NCBI GenBank assembly: GCA_022071975.1
Contig: JAJVIO010000051.1
Span: 1 to 46,374, forward strand
Reading direction: 5' to 3'
From: Planctomycetota bacterium
GTDB lineage: Bacteria > Planctomycetota > UBA8742 > UBA2392
Length of the DNA stretch: 46,374 nt
Below are positions 34,808-44,014 of this stretch, in pieces; within the stretch, counting starts at the first letter, position 1; each line of letters opens with the position of its first letter. A program made the translations under genes and the position numbers. The notes beneath the pieces were generated by a model. That model had not been told where the DNA came from, did not search any database, and was given only the letters and a program-made list of their open reading frames with translations.

Positions 34808-35161
34808 CTACTTTTCAGCCAGCGCGCCCAGTTCGCGGACCGTGCGCTGCACCTGCGCCAGGCGGTTCTGCAGGTTGCGGCGCGCGTTCTTCTGCCGCGT
34901 GTCGCCCTCGTGCGGCGCGCCAAGCTTCTTGATCGCCTCGGAAAGCTTCTTTTCCTCGGCCTTGGCCTGCTCCAGCTTCTGGCGGCCCGACAGCACCGTC
35001 TTGATGCGTGCGATCTCCCGGCGGCGCTTCAGCATCTCGGCGCCGCGCTGCGAAGTCATCGCCTCGGTGGTGAAACGGGCCTTGAAGTTCTCCTGTGCCA
35101 GCTGGTTGACCCGGCCGACCAGTTCCTTCTCGGGCTGTCCTCTAAGTGCGTCAATGCTCAT
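34808..35161 (-). CDS. rpmC: 50S ribosomal protein L29 with long C-terminal extension
   Basis: L29 lies by the exit tunnel, where SRP and trigger factor dock. The first 58 residues are L29-like (ALRGQPEKELVGRVNQLAQE, then REIARIKTVL). About 60 more residues follow, rich in Lys, Arg, Gln and Glu (AEEKKLSEAIKKLGAP, RRNLQNRLAQVQRTVRELGA) and likely to form an additional helical hairpin or coiled coil. Typical L29 is 60-70 residues; this one is 117. The start at 35161 has GGAG upstream. It lies between rplP and rpsQ, its normal place. Confidence 0.93.
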   Translation of the reverse strand: MSIDALRGQPEKELVGRVNQLAQENFKARFTTEAMTSQRGAEMLKRRREIARIKTVLSGRQKLEQAKAEEKKLSEAIKKLGAPHEGDTRQKNARRNLQNRLAQVQRTVRELGALAEK

Positions 35162-35197
35162 GCTCTTGCTCCGTACGCCCCGCGGGGCGATCAACTC

Positions 35198-35620
35198 TTA
35201 GCCTACGCGGTGCTGGCGTTCCACCATGCGGCAGCGCACCGGCATCTTGTTGGCGGCCTTGGCCAGCGCCTCGCGAGCCAGGTCGATGTTCACGCCGCCG
35301 ACCTCGAACATCACGACACCGGGCTTCACCACGGCGCACCAGAATTCCGGCTCGCCTTTGCCGCTGCCCTGGCGGGTTTCAAGCGGCTTGGCCGAAACCG
35401 GCTTGTGCGGGAACACGCGGATCCAGTACTTGCCCGCCTTGCCAACCGCACGGCTGATCGCGATACGCGCGGCCTCGATCTGGCGGCCGGTGATCCAGCC
35501 CGGCTCCAGGGTCTGGAGGCCGGCGTCGCCGAACGCCACGAAGTTGCCGCGGCTGGCCTGGCCCTTCACCACGCCGCGCATCACCTTGCGGTACTTGGTC
35601 CTGCTAGGAAGTAAGGCCAT
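35198..35620 (-). CDS. rplP: 50S ribosomal protein L16
   Basis: L16 helps position A-site tRNA. The 140-residue protein starts MALLPSRTKYRKVMRGVVKG and has GWITGRQIEAARIAISRAVG, FPHKPVSAKPLETRQGSGKG and the end KAANKMPVRCRMVE. Its ATG lies 17 bases inside the rpsC reading frame, which implies translational coupling. Confidence 0.97.
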   Translation of the reverse strand: MALLPSRTKYRKVMRGVVKGQASRGNFVAFGDAGLQTLEPGWITGRQIEAARIAISRAVGKAGKYWIRVFPHKPVSAKPLETRQGSGKGEPEFWCAVVKPGVVMFEVGGVNIDLAREALAKAANKMPVRCRMVERQHRVG

Positions 35621-36269
35621 ATTTCGCCTCCTCCGTCTGCTTCATCAGGCCGCGGTTGATCCAGACCTTGATGCCGAGAATGCCGTACGTGGTCTTGGCT
35701 TCCGCGAAACCGTAGTCAATGTCTGCGTCCAGGGTGCTGAGGGGCACCGAGCCCCAAACCTGCTTTTCGACGCGTCCCAGGTCCGCACCGCCGAGACGGC
35801 CGGCGCACACCACCTTGCAGCCCAGCGCGCCGCCGCCGCGGATCAGCTCGAGCTCGCGCTTGATGGCGCGGCGGAATGAACCGCGGCGCTCAAGCTGCTC
35901 GGCGATGCGCTCGGCCGCGAGCTGTGCGTCCAGCTCCGGCTTCTGGACTTCCATCACGCGGATGTCCACCAGCTTGCCGCCGGTCAGGAGGCTGATCTCC
36001 TTCTCGAGGTCGCTGAGCCGGTTGGTCTTCTTGCCGATCAGCATGCCCGGCTTGGCCGTGAACACGTAGACCGTGATCTTGTCATCACCCTTGCGCTCGA
36101 TTTCGACGCGCGGGATGGCGGCGAACTTGTACACGCTCAGGATGTGCTTGCGGATCTTCGAGTCTTCGACCAGGTAGGTGCCGAAGGCCTTCTTGTTCGC
36201 GTACCAGCGCGAACGCCAGGGCTTGGTGACGCCCACCCGGAATCCGTACGGCCTGATCTTCTGACCCAT
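35604..36269 (-). CDS. rpsC: 30S ribosomal protein S3
   Basis: S3 forms part of the mRNA entry tunnel. The 221-residue product starts MGQKIRPYGFRVGVTKPWRS, has the KH-domain signature KPGMLIGKKTNRLSDLEKEI, and ends in the S3 C-terminal domain with GCKVVCAGRLGGADLGRVEK and YGILGIKVWINRG. Length is normal. It overlaps rplP by 17 bases. Confidence 0.97.
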   Translation of the reverse strand: MGQKIRPYGFRVGVTKPWRSRWYANKKAFGTYLVEDSKIRKHILSVYKFAAIPRVEIERKGDDKITVYVFTAKPGMLIGKKTNRLSDLEKEISLLTGGKLVDIRVMEVQKPELDAQLAAERIAEQLERRGSFRRAIKRELELIRGGGALGCKVVCAGRLGGADLGRVEKQVWGSVPLSTLDADIDYGFAEAKTTYGILGIKVWINRGLMKQTEEAKYGLTS

Positions 36270-36306
36270 CGTTTCTCTCCGAGAGCCGAGCTTGCTCTCA
36301 ACTTGC

Positions 36307-36975
36307 CTACTTCTTCTTGTCCGACTTCTTGGCGGACTTGGTTTCGGACTTCTTTTCTGCCTTCTTTTCCGTCTTCTTGGCGGGCTTCTTTTCCGACTTC
36401 TTCTCCGCCTTCTTTTCCGGCTTGGCTTCCGCCTTCTTGGCCGGCTTCTTTTCGGCCTTTGGCGCGGCTTCCGCCTTTACCTCGGCCTTGGGCGCTGCCT
36501 GTTCGACCGGGGCCTGCATGCGGCCGGTCTTGATCAGGCGCTGCTCGCGGCTCAGGCGCTGGCGGCGCTTGCGGAATGCCGGCTTGCCCTTGGCCTTTTC
36601 TTCCAGGAACTCGGGCTCCGCCACGGTGACGTGCATGTGGCAGGTGTAGCGCGTGAAGGGGTTGGCCATGCCGCGCGAGCGCGGGCGCCAGCGCTTCATG
36701 CGCGGGCCTTCGTCCACGCGGGCTTCCGCCACCACCAGGTTGTCGGTCTCGATGTCGATGCCGTTGCGGTTGCCGTATTCCTCGGCGTTGGCGACGGCCG
36801 ACTGGATCAGCTTCCGGATCGCGGGCGCGGCGCGGCGGTTCACGAACTGCAGCAGAACCATTGCCTCGTCGGTGTTGCGACCGCGCACCGCGTCCATCAC
36901 GAGACGCGCTTTACGCGCGCTCATGCGCAGGTTGCGGGCGGTGGCACTGAACTCTCGTTTCATTCCCTCGGCCAT
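36307..36975 (-). CDS. rplV: 50S ribosomal protein L22 with Lys/Ala-rich histone-like tail
   Basis: L22 lines the exit tunnel. Residues 1-120 are the normal protein (MKREFSATARNLRMSARKAR, EEYGNRNGIDIETDNLVVAE and MKRWRPRSRGMANPFTRYTC). About 100 residues follow: a basic linker (RKRRQRLSREQRLIK) and from residue 160 a low-complexity tail of repeated KKAEKK/KKPAKK/KKSE units ending KSDKKK, like histone H1 or AlgP tails. The total of 222 is twice the usual 110. An internal ATG at codon 5 is an alternative start. The tail is encoded by purine-rich imperfect repeats at about 36310-36500. Confidence 0.94.
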   Translation of the reverse strand: MAEGMKREFSATARNLRMSARKARLVMDAVRGRNTDEAMVLLQFVNRRAAPAIRKLIQSAVANAEEYGNRNGIDIETDNLVVAEARVDEGPRMKRWRPRSRGMANPFTRYTCHMHVTVAEPEFLEEKAKGKPAFRKRRQRLSREQRLIKTGRMQAPVEQAAPKAEVKAEAAPKAEKKPAKKAEAKPEKKAEKKSEKKPAKKTEKKAEKKSETKSAKKSDKKK

Positions 36976-37011
36976 GACAGCCGTCTCCTTCTCTGTTCGC
37001 TCGCCGCGGCC

Positions 37012-37281
37012 TTAGGCCTTGCGGTGACCCGTGTGGCCCTTGTAGTTGCGGGTCGGGCTGAACTCGCCCAGCTTGTGTCCCACCATGTCCTCGGTGACGA
37101 ACACCCGCAGGTGCTGCTTCCCGTTGTGAACCAGGAACGTCAGGTTCACAAACTCGGGAATGATGGTGCTGGCGCGCGACCAGGTCTTGATCGCCTCGCG
37201 GCCACCCTGTTCCTTGACGCGAAGCACCTTATTCATGAGCTTCGGGTCGACAAACGGTCCCTTCTTAAGCGAACGGGGCAT
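37012..37281 (-). CDS. rpsS: 30S ribosomal protein S19
   Basis: S19 with S13 forms the top of the 30S head. The 89-residue product starts [20 protein letters not shown] and contains the family signature [20 protein letters not shown] and [20 protein letters not shown]. Length is normal. It starts eight bases after rplB. Confidence 0.97.
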   Translation of the reverse strand: MPRSLKKGPFVDPKLMNKVLRVKEQGGREAIKTWSRASTIIPEFVNLTFLVHNGKQHLRVFVTEDMVGHKLGEFSPTRNYKGHTGHRKA

Positions 37282-37289
37282 TCCTTCTC

Positions 37290-38138
37290 CTACTTCGCCT
37301 TGGTCTTCCGGCGGCGCTGCCGGATAATCATCTTGTTCGACGGGTTCTTCGGACGGCGCGTCTTCGGGCCCTTGGCCAGGTTGCCGTGCGCGTCCACCGG
37401 CTGGCGACCGCCGCCCGTGCGGTCGTTACCGCCGCCGTGCGGGTGGTCTACCGGGTTTTTGCTGGTGCCGCGGTTCTTGGGCTTGCGTCCCAGCCAGCGG
37501 TTACGCCCCGCCTTGCCGATCGAAATGTTCATGTGGTCCAGGTTGCCGACCTGCCCGATGGTGGCGCGGCAGGTCTTGTGCACCCGGCGGATTTCACCGC
37601 TGGGCATCTGCACCGCCATCCAGGTGTCGTCCACGCGGCCGGAAAGCACGCACTGCGCGCCGGCGCCGCGGGCGACCTGGCCGCCCTTGCCGGGCTGCAA
37701 TTCCACGTTGTGGATCGCGAGGCCCTGCGGAATCTTGTCCAGCGGCAGGCAGTTGCCCACGCGCGGCTCGGCGTCCGGGCCGCTGCTCACGACGTCGCCG
37801 GCCTTGAGGCCGTGCGGCGCGAGGATGTAATCCTTGTGGCCGTTGGCGTACCACACCTGGGCCACGAAGCAGCTGCGGTTCGGGTCGTACTCGATGGCCT
37901 TGACCGTCGCGGGCACGCCGTCAAAGCGCGCGCGCTTGAAGTCGATCTCGCGGTAACGGCGCTTGTGGCCGCCGCCGCGATAGAAAGCCGTGATACGGCC
38001 GCGGTTGTTGCGTCCGCCGGTGCCGCGCTTGCCCTTGGTCTTGCCCTTCAGGGGCTCAACCTTGTCGAGCTCGCTGTAGTCGACGAGGCGCGTGTGGCGC
38101 AGCGACGGCGTGCGGGGTTGGAAACTCTTGATCGGCAT
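37290..38138 (-). CDS. rplB: 50S ribosomal protein L2
   Basis: L2 is required for subunit joining and supports the peptidyl transferase centre. The 282-residue product has [52 protein letters not shown] and the signature [20 protein letters not shown], with the active-region His preserved. Length is normal. Order rplW-rplB-rpsS is standard. Confidence 0.98.
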   Translation of the reverse strand: MPIKSFQPRTPSLRHTRLVDYSELDKVEPLKGKTKGKRGTGGRNNRGRITAFYRGGGHKRRYREIDFKRARFDGVPATVKAIEYDPNRSCFVAQVWYANGHKDYILAPHGLKAGDVVSSGPDAEPRVGNCLPLDKIPQGLAIHNVELQPGKGGQVARGAGAQCVLSGRVDDTWMAVQMPSGEIRRVHKTCRATIGQVGNLDHMNISIGKAGRNRWLGRKPKNRGTSKNPVDHPHGGGNDRTGGGRQPVDAHGNLAKGPKTRRPKNPSNKMIIRQRRRKTKAK

Positions 38139-38224
38139 TTCGTTCTAACCTTTTCTTCCCGGTTTATCGCCCCGGTTCGGGCATGGTCATTGTGGCCTGG
38201 GCGCGTTTGCGCCCCCGGACTTCA

Positions 38225-38515
38225 TCAGGTGATCTCGATGCTTTCGCCCTTCTCGAGGGTCACCAGCGCCTTCTTCCAGTCCGACTCGTTGAAGTAGCCG
38301 TAACGGTTGCGGCGGTTGCGACGGCCCTTCATTCGGATGGTGCGCACCGCCTTCACCTTCACCTTGAACACGTCCCGCACGGCCTGCGCGATCTGCAGCT
38401 TGTTGGCGTCGAGGTCCACCTCAAAGGCGTAGACGCCTTCCTGCATCTGCACGCTGCTCTTTTCCGTGATCAGCGGGCGCTTCAGCACTTCGAATTGCTG
38501 GGTGTTTACCGGCAT
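38225..38515 (-). CDS. rplW: 50S ribosomal protein L23
   Basis: L23 at the exit tunnel is the docking site for trigger factor and SRP. The 96-residue product has EVLKRPLITEKSSVQMQEGV, FEVDLDANKLQIAQAVRDVF and KVKAVRTIRMKGRRNRRNRY, followed by the K-K-ALVTL end. Length is normal. It begins two bases after the rplD stop. Confidence 0.97.
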   Translation of the reverse strand: MPVNTQQFEVLKRPLITEKSSVQMQEGVYAFEVDLDANKLQIAQAVRDVFKVKVKAVRTIRMKGRRNRRNRYGYFNESDWKKALVTLEKGESIEIT

Positions 38516-38517
38516 CT

Positions 38518-39159
38518 CTAGCTCTCCTTGCCCGCGCTCACGCCGCCCTTGAGGGCGTCGAAAGCTTCACGTGTCAGCAGCAGGCGGCGCTGCCTGGCGA
38601 CCTCGTAGGCGTTCAGCTGCGCCACGGGGCGCACCAGTGAACGCGGCACGTTGCGCGCAGACAGGTAAAAGTTGCGGTCTTCCTTGGCCAGGCCCAGCAG
38701 CAGCGAACCGTGGTCAAGGCCGGCGTTGCGCAGCATCTTGGTCAGGCGGGCGGTCTTCGGCTTGTCGAAGCTGAGACCATCCACCACCACCACGTCGCCG
38801 GCGCGGAACTTGGCCAGCAGCGCGCTTTCCAGCGCAAGCTTCTTCATCTTGGCCGGGATGCGCACGCGGTAGCTGCGCGGGTGCGGTCCGTGGGCCACGC
38901 TGCCCTTCACGCGGTGCGGGGCGTGCTTCTGGCCCGTGCGCGCGCGACCGGTGCCCTTCTGGCGCCACGGCTTCTTGTTGGAGCCCGCGACGTCGGAAAG
39001 GTTCTTGCTGTTGGCGTTGCCCTGGCGGCGGTTCGCCTCGTAGGCGATCACCACTTCGCGCAGGGTGCGGCTCTTGACCTTGTCGCCGAACACGGACTCG
39101 TCGAAGGAGATCTTCTCCTTGGCTTTGCCCTCAGCGTCATATACCTGGACTTCAATCAT
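38518..39159 (-). CDS. rplD: 50S ribosomal protein L4
   Basis: L4 reaches into the exit tunnel and, in enterobacteria, represses the S10 operon. The 213-residue protein has the family features NRRQGNANSKNLSDVAGSNK, KPWRQKGTGRARTGQKHAPH, and GGSVAHGPHPRSY-like VAHGPHPRSYRVRIPAKMKK. Length is normal. No S10-leader structure of the E. coli type was identified upstream of rpsJ. Confidence 0.97.
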   Translation of the reverse strand: MIEVQVYDAEGKAKEKISFDESVFGDKVKSRTLREVVIAYEANRRQGNANSKNLSDVAGSNKKPWRQKGTGRARTGQKHAPHRVKGSVAHGPHPRSYRVRIPAKMKKLALESALLAKFRAGDVVVVDGLSFDKPKTARLTKMLRNAGLDHGSLLLGLAKEDRNFYLSARNVPRSLVRPVAQLNAYEVARQRRLLLTREAFDALKGGVSAGKES

Positions 39160-39203
39160 CGTCGTTTCCCGTCAGCAGCGACCAGCTAGGCCGCGTCAGG
39201 TTC

Positions 39204-39884
39204 TTACTGTCCCTTGCCCTTGCGCAGAGCGCGGTCCTGCTTCTTGGCGCGCTTGGCCTTGGCCTTGCGCACCGTGATCTCGGCGCCGTTGAACCCGGGC
39301 ACCGCGCCGCCGATATAGAGCAGGTTGCGCTCCGCATCGACGCGCGCCACCAGCAGGTTACGCACGGTCACCGTCTCGTTGCCGTAGTGGCCGGGCATGC
39401 GCTTGCCCTTCAGCACGTGCGCGATGTTCGTGTTCGTGCCGACCGAACCGGGCTCGCGCGTGTTCTTGGTACCGTGGCCGCGCGGACCGCTTTTGAAACC
39501 GTGGCGCTTGATGCCGCCCTGGTAGCCGCGACCCTTGGTGCGACCGGTGACGTCCACGTACTCGCCTTCCTTGAACACGTCCGCGACCTTGACCACGTCG
39601 CCGGCCTTGAGGGCGGCGGCTTCGTCGAGGCGCACTTCGCGCAGGCTGCGGCGAGGTTCCGCGCCGGCTTTCTTCCAGTGGCCCTTGAGGGGCTTGCTGA
39701 CGCGGTTCAGCTTGATGTCTCCGAAACCGAGCTGCACGGCGTGGTAGCCGTCGTTCTCGACGTCCTTGACCTGGGCGACCGTGCAGGGGCCGACTTCAAG
39801 GATGGTGACGGGCACAACCGTGCCGTCATCCTTGAAGATCTGGCTCATCTCACGCTTCTTGCCCAGCAGCATTTTGACTGACAT
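39204..39884 (-). CDS. rplC: 50S ribosomal protein L3
   Basis: L3 starts 50S assembly and extends to the peptidyl transferase centre. The 226-residue product starts MSVKMLLGKKREMSQIFKDD and has the signature GRTKGRGYQGGIKRHGFKSG, GSVGTNTNIAHVLKGKRMPG and GHYGNETVTVRNL, ending in a Lys/Arg-rich tail. The ATG at 39884 has AGGAAG upstream. Confidence 0.97.
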   Translation of the reverse strand: MSVKMLLGKKREMSQIFKDDGTVVPVTILEVGPCTVAQVKDVENDGYHAVQLGFGDIKLNRVSKPLKGHWKKAGAEPRRSLREVRLDEAAALKAGDVVKVADVFKEGEYVDVTGRTKGRGYQGGIKRHGFKSGPRGHGTKNTREPGSVGTNTNIAHVLKGKRMPGHYGNETVTVRNLLVARVDAERNLLYIGGAVPGFNGAEITVRKAKAKRAKKQDRALRKGKGQ

Positions 39885-39991
39885 CGTTCTTCCTTTATCT
39901 ACCGACTTGGTCTGGCCAGAGGTCGGCGCAGCATCCCGCTGCCTTCACCGTTCTCGTCCGCGCGCTTTCGCTTGCGGCCTGTTCACCTGCA

Positions 39992-40312
39992 TCAGGTGTT
40001 GATGCGCACTTCGACGCCGGCCGGCAGGTTCAGGGTCTGCAGGGCGTCAACCGTGCGCGAGCTGGGCTGGCCGATGTAGATCAGCCGCTTGTGCGTGCGG
40101 ATCTCGAACTGCTCCCGGCTCTTCTTGTCGATGTGCGGGCTGCGCAGCACGGTGTAGCGCTCCACCCGCGTCGGCAGCGGGATGGGGCCCGAAACGCGGG
40201 CGCCGCTGTCCCTTGCCGAGTCACAGATCTGGCGTGCCGACTGATCCAGCAGCTCGTGATCGTAGCCTTCAAGGCGAATCTTGATCTGCACGTTGCCTGA
40301 TTCTTTCGCCAT
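39992..40312 (-). CDS. rpsJ: 30S ribosomal protein S10
   Basis: S10 in the 30S head is also NusE, a partner of NusB and NusG in transcription. The 106-residue product has [40 protein letters not shown] and the signature [20 protein letters not shown]. Length is normal. It is the first gene of the S10 set behind its own promoter at 40374-40402. Confidence 0.97.
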   Translation of the reverse strand: MAKESGNVQIKIRLEGYDHELLDQSARQICDSARDSGARVSGPIPLPTRVERYTVLRSPHIDKKSREQFEIRTHKRLIYIGQPSSRTVDALQTLNLPAGVEVRINT

Positions 40313-40373
40313 AACCCACCAACTTCCAAAGACTTACACCTGAACTTCAGAGCCTGTTCGAAAAAGGGCGAGA

Positions 40374-40402
40374 AGGGTATCGCTGCCCGGCCTTTCCGTC
40401 AA
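40374..40402 (-). promoter_or_regulatory. Candidate sigma-70-type promoter of the S10 gene set
   Basis: On the minus strand TTGACG, a 17-base spacer and TACCCT stand in the 112-base gap between fusA and rpsJ. The -35 box matches five of six consensus positions; the -10 box is moderate. It lies about 60 bases upstream of the rpsJ start. Confidence 0.55.
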
Positions 40403-40424
40403 GCCATCGTTTTCCTAATTCCGT

Positions 40425-42569
<2,145 letters not shown>

Positions 42570-42600
42570 TTGCTTCTCCGGTTGTCCTGTCTCGTCCGTC

Positions 42601-42647
42601 AAAAAAACATTGGGCCGGCAGCCCGCCTAAACCGGGCGCCGGCCCAA
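42601..42647 (-). terminator. Intrinsic terminator in the fusA leader (attenuator candidate)
   Basis: On the minus strand a GC-rich stem (arms TTGGGCCGGCGCCCG and CGGGCTGCCGGCCCAA, one bulged base) with a short loop is followed by TG and seven T (42601-42607). It ends only about 20 bases before the fusA ribosome-binding site. An upstream element at 42668-42675 is an exact complement of the GGCGCCCG in the 5' arm (42633-42640) and can form a competing antiterminator that encloses the small hairpin 42646-42663. Confidence 0.85.
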
Positions 42648-42703
42648 ACGGAATTTTCCGTTTGCCTGGCGCCCGAAACTTACCCGACACCGCGGGCAGT
42701 TTT

Positions 42704-42772
42704 TCAGGCCCCGTCCCGGGAACTACACCCGGGACCTGTATGCGGGCCGTTCTCACGGCCTTTGTACTGCAT
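42704..42772 (-). CDS. Possible 22-codon leader peptide upstream of fusA
   Basis: An ATG-to-TGA frame of 22 codons (MQYKGRENGPHTGPGCSSRD, then GA) lies wholly within the fusA leader, between the promoter and the terminator. Only a weak GGCGGAA precedes the ATG, and no run of one regulatory amino acid is present. Two hairpins (42713-42735 and 42745-42760) fall within it, so translating ribosomes would melt them. It is offered as a possibility because of its position. Confidence 0.2.
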   Translation of the reverse strand: MQYKGRENGPHTGPGCSSRDGA

Positions 42773-42804
42773 TTCCGCCGGCTTCCGCCGGAAGCGGGGC
42801 GGGA

Positions 42805-42832
42805 AGTGTATGGTTTTCGCCCCCAAAGTCAA
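42805..42832 (-). promoter_or_regulatory. Sigma-70-type promoter of the fusA leader
   Basis: On the minus strand TTGACT, a 16-base spacer and TACACT lie directly after the rpsG stop. Transcription would start near 42798, giving a leader of about 230 nt before fusA. Confidence 0.6.
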
Positions 42833-42843
42833 CGGGGCGGGTG

Positions 42844-43317
42844 TTACCAGGCGAAGTGGCTGAAAGCCTTGTTGGCTTCGGCCATGCGGTGCGTTTCTTC
42901 ACGCTTCTTGACCGCGGCGCCTTCGCGCTTGAACGCGTCGCCCAGTTCCTCGGCGAGGCACTGGTACATCGGCTTGCCCTTGCGCGAGCGGGCCGCGCTG
43001 ATGAGCCAGCGGAAGGCCAGGGCCTGCTGGCGCTTGGCGCCGACCGGCTTGGGCACCTGGTAGGTGGCGCCGCCGACGCGCTTGCTGCGCACCTCGACCA
43101 TGGGGCGGATGTTGTTCACCGCCTCGTTGAAGATTTCCAGCGGCTCCTTCTCGGGGATGCGCTGCTTCAGCACGTCCAGCGCGTCGTACACGATGCGCTG
43201 TGCCGTGGTGCGCTTGCCGCGCTCCATGATCGAGTTGATGAACTTGGTCAGCAACTTGCTGTTGTAGACCGGGTCCGCCTGCAGGAATCGTTCAGTTGAC
43301 TTGTAGTTACGGGGCAT
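42844..43317 (-). CDS. rpsG: 30S ribosomal protein S7
   Basis: S7 starts assembly of the 30S head and contacts E-site tRNA. The 157-residue protein has the signature DPVYNSKLLTKFINSIMERG and KRTTAQRIVYDALDVLKQ, VEVRSKRVGGATYQVPKPVG, and ends MAEANKAFSHFAW. Length is normal. It stands as its own transcription unit: a promoter lies 46 bases upstream, the rpsL terminator lies before that, and the fusA promoter begins just after its stop. Confidence 0.97.
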   Translation of the reverse strand: MPRNYKSTERFLQADPVYNSKLLTKFINSIMERGKRTTAQRIVYDALDVLKQRIPEKEPLEIFNEAVNNIRPMVEVRSKRVGGATYQVPKPVGAKRQQALAFRWLISAARSRKGKPMYQCLAEELGDAFKREGAAVKKREETHRMAEANKAFSHFAW

Positions 43318-43362
43318 ACGTTCTCTTGCTCCGAAACGCCTCTGTTTGCGTAAGGGGCGCGA

Positions 43363-43390
43363 ATCGTAGCAGTGGACTTAAGAGCGTCAA
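43363..43390 (-). promoter_or_regulatory. Sigma-70-type promoter of rpsG
   Basis: On the minus strand TTGACG, a 16-base spacer and TACGAT lie about 46 bases upstream of the rpsG ATG. Both boxes are good matches (five and four of six), and the site follows the rpsL terminator. Confidence 0.65.
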
Positions 43391-43545
43391 GCAGGGGGAA
43401 AACAAGAATGTTCCAACTTTATTTCGTCGCGGAATGCCGCATTTCCGGGCCTTGACAGCCGGCGTTCCGCGCCGCCGCAGGTGTCAGCGAAAATTGCAGA
43501 ACCACGAACGCGCGGTTCGTTGCATATCAAACCATCCGCTTGTCG

Positions 43546-43581
43546 AAAAAACACACGCGCCCCGCGGTCGCGGGGCGCGTG
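43546..43581 (-). terminator. Strong intrinsic terminator after rpsL
   Basis: A perfect 13-bp GC-rich stem (CACGCGCCCCGCG and CGCGGGGCGCGTG) with a 2-base loop is followed on the minus strand by TG and six T. It lies 14 bases after the rpsL stop and separates rpsL from rpsG. Confidence 0.9.
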
Positions 43582-43595
43582 AGATTGAACCGTGG

Positions 43596-43967
43596 TTACT
43601 TGCCGCGCTTCGCGCCGTACTTGCTGCGGCCCTGCTTGCGGCCGTCAACACCCTGCGTGTCGAGCGCGCCGCGCACAATGTGGTAGCGCACGCCGGGAAG
43701 GTCACGCACGCGGCCGCCGCGCACCAGCACGATGTTGTGTTCCTGAAGGTTGTGGCCTTCGCCCGGGATGTAGGCGGTCACTTCCTTCTGGTTGGAAAGG
43801 CGCACGCGCGCGATCTTGCGCAGCGCCGAGTTCGGCTTCTTCGGGGTGGTGGTACGCACCTGAAGGCACACGCCGCGCTTGAACTGGTTGGCGTCAAGGC
43901 CCGGGCACTTGCTCTTCTTCTGGACTCGTTTGCGACCCTTGCGGGACAGCTGGTTCAACGTCGGCAT
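43596..43967 (-). CDS. rpsL: 30S ribosomal protein S12 (natural K88R form)
   Basis: S12 monitors codon-anticodon pairing in the decoding centre. The 123-residue protein starts [20 protein letters not shown] and has [20 protein letters not shown] (Lys43 and Lys44 by codon number intact) and [10 protein letters not shown]. The conserved [12 protein letters not shown] reads [12 protein letters not shown], so residue 88 (87 without Met) is Arg encoded by CGT. Lys-to-Arg at this site gives streptomycin resistance in other bacteria. The start at 43967 is the canonical one. The 47-base gap upstream holds TTGACA without a matching -10 box, so it may be read from the lipoprotein/rpoC transcript. Confidence 0.97.
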   Translation of the reverse strand: MPTLNQLSRKGRKRVQKKSKCPGLDANQFKRGVCLQVRTTTPKKPNSALRKIARVRLSNQKEVTAYIPGEGHNLQEHNIVLVRGGRVRDLPGVRYHIVRGALDTQGVDGRKQGRSKYGAKRGK

Positions 43968-44014
43968 ATGGTTTCGTTTCCTGCGATCTTGGCATCTGTC
44001 AAAGGGCAAGAAGT

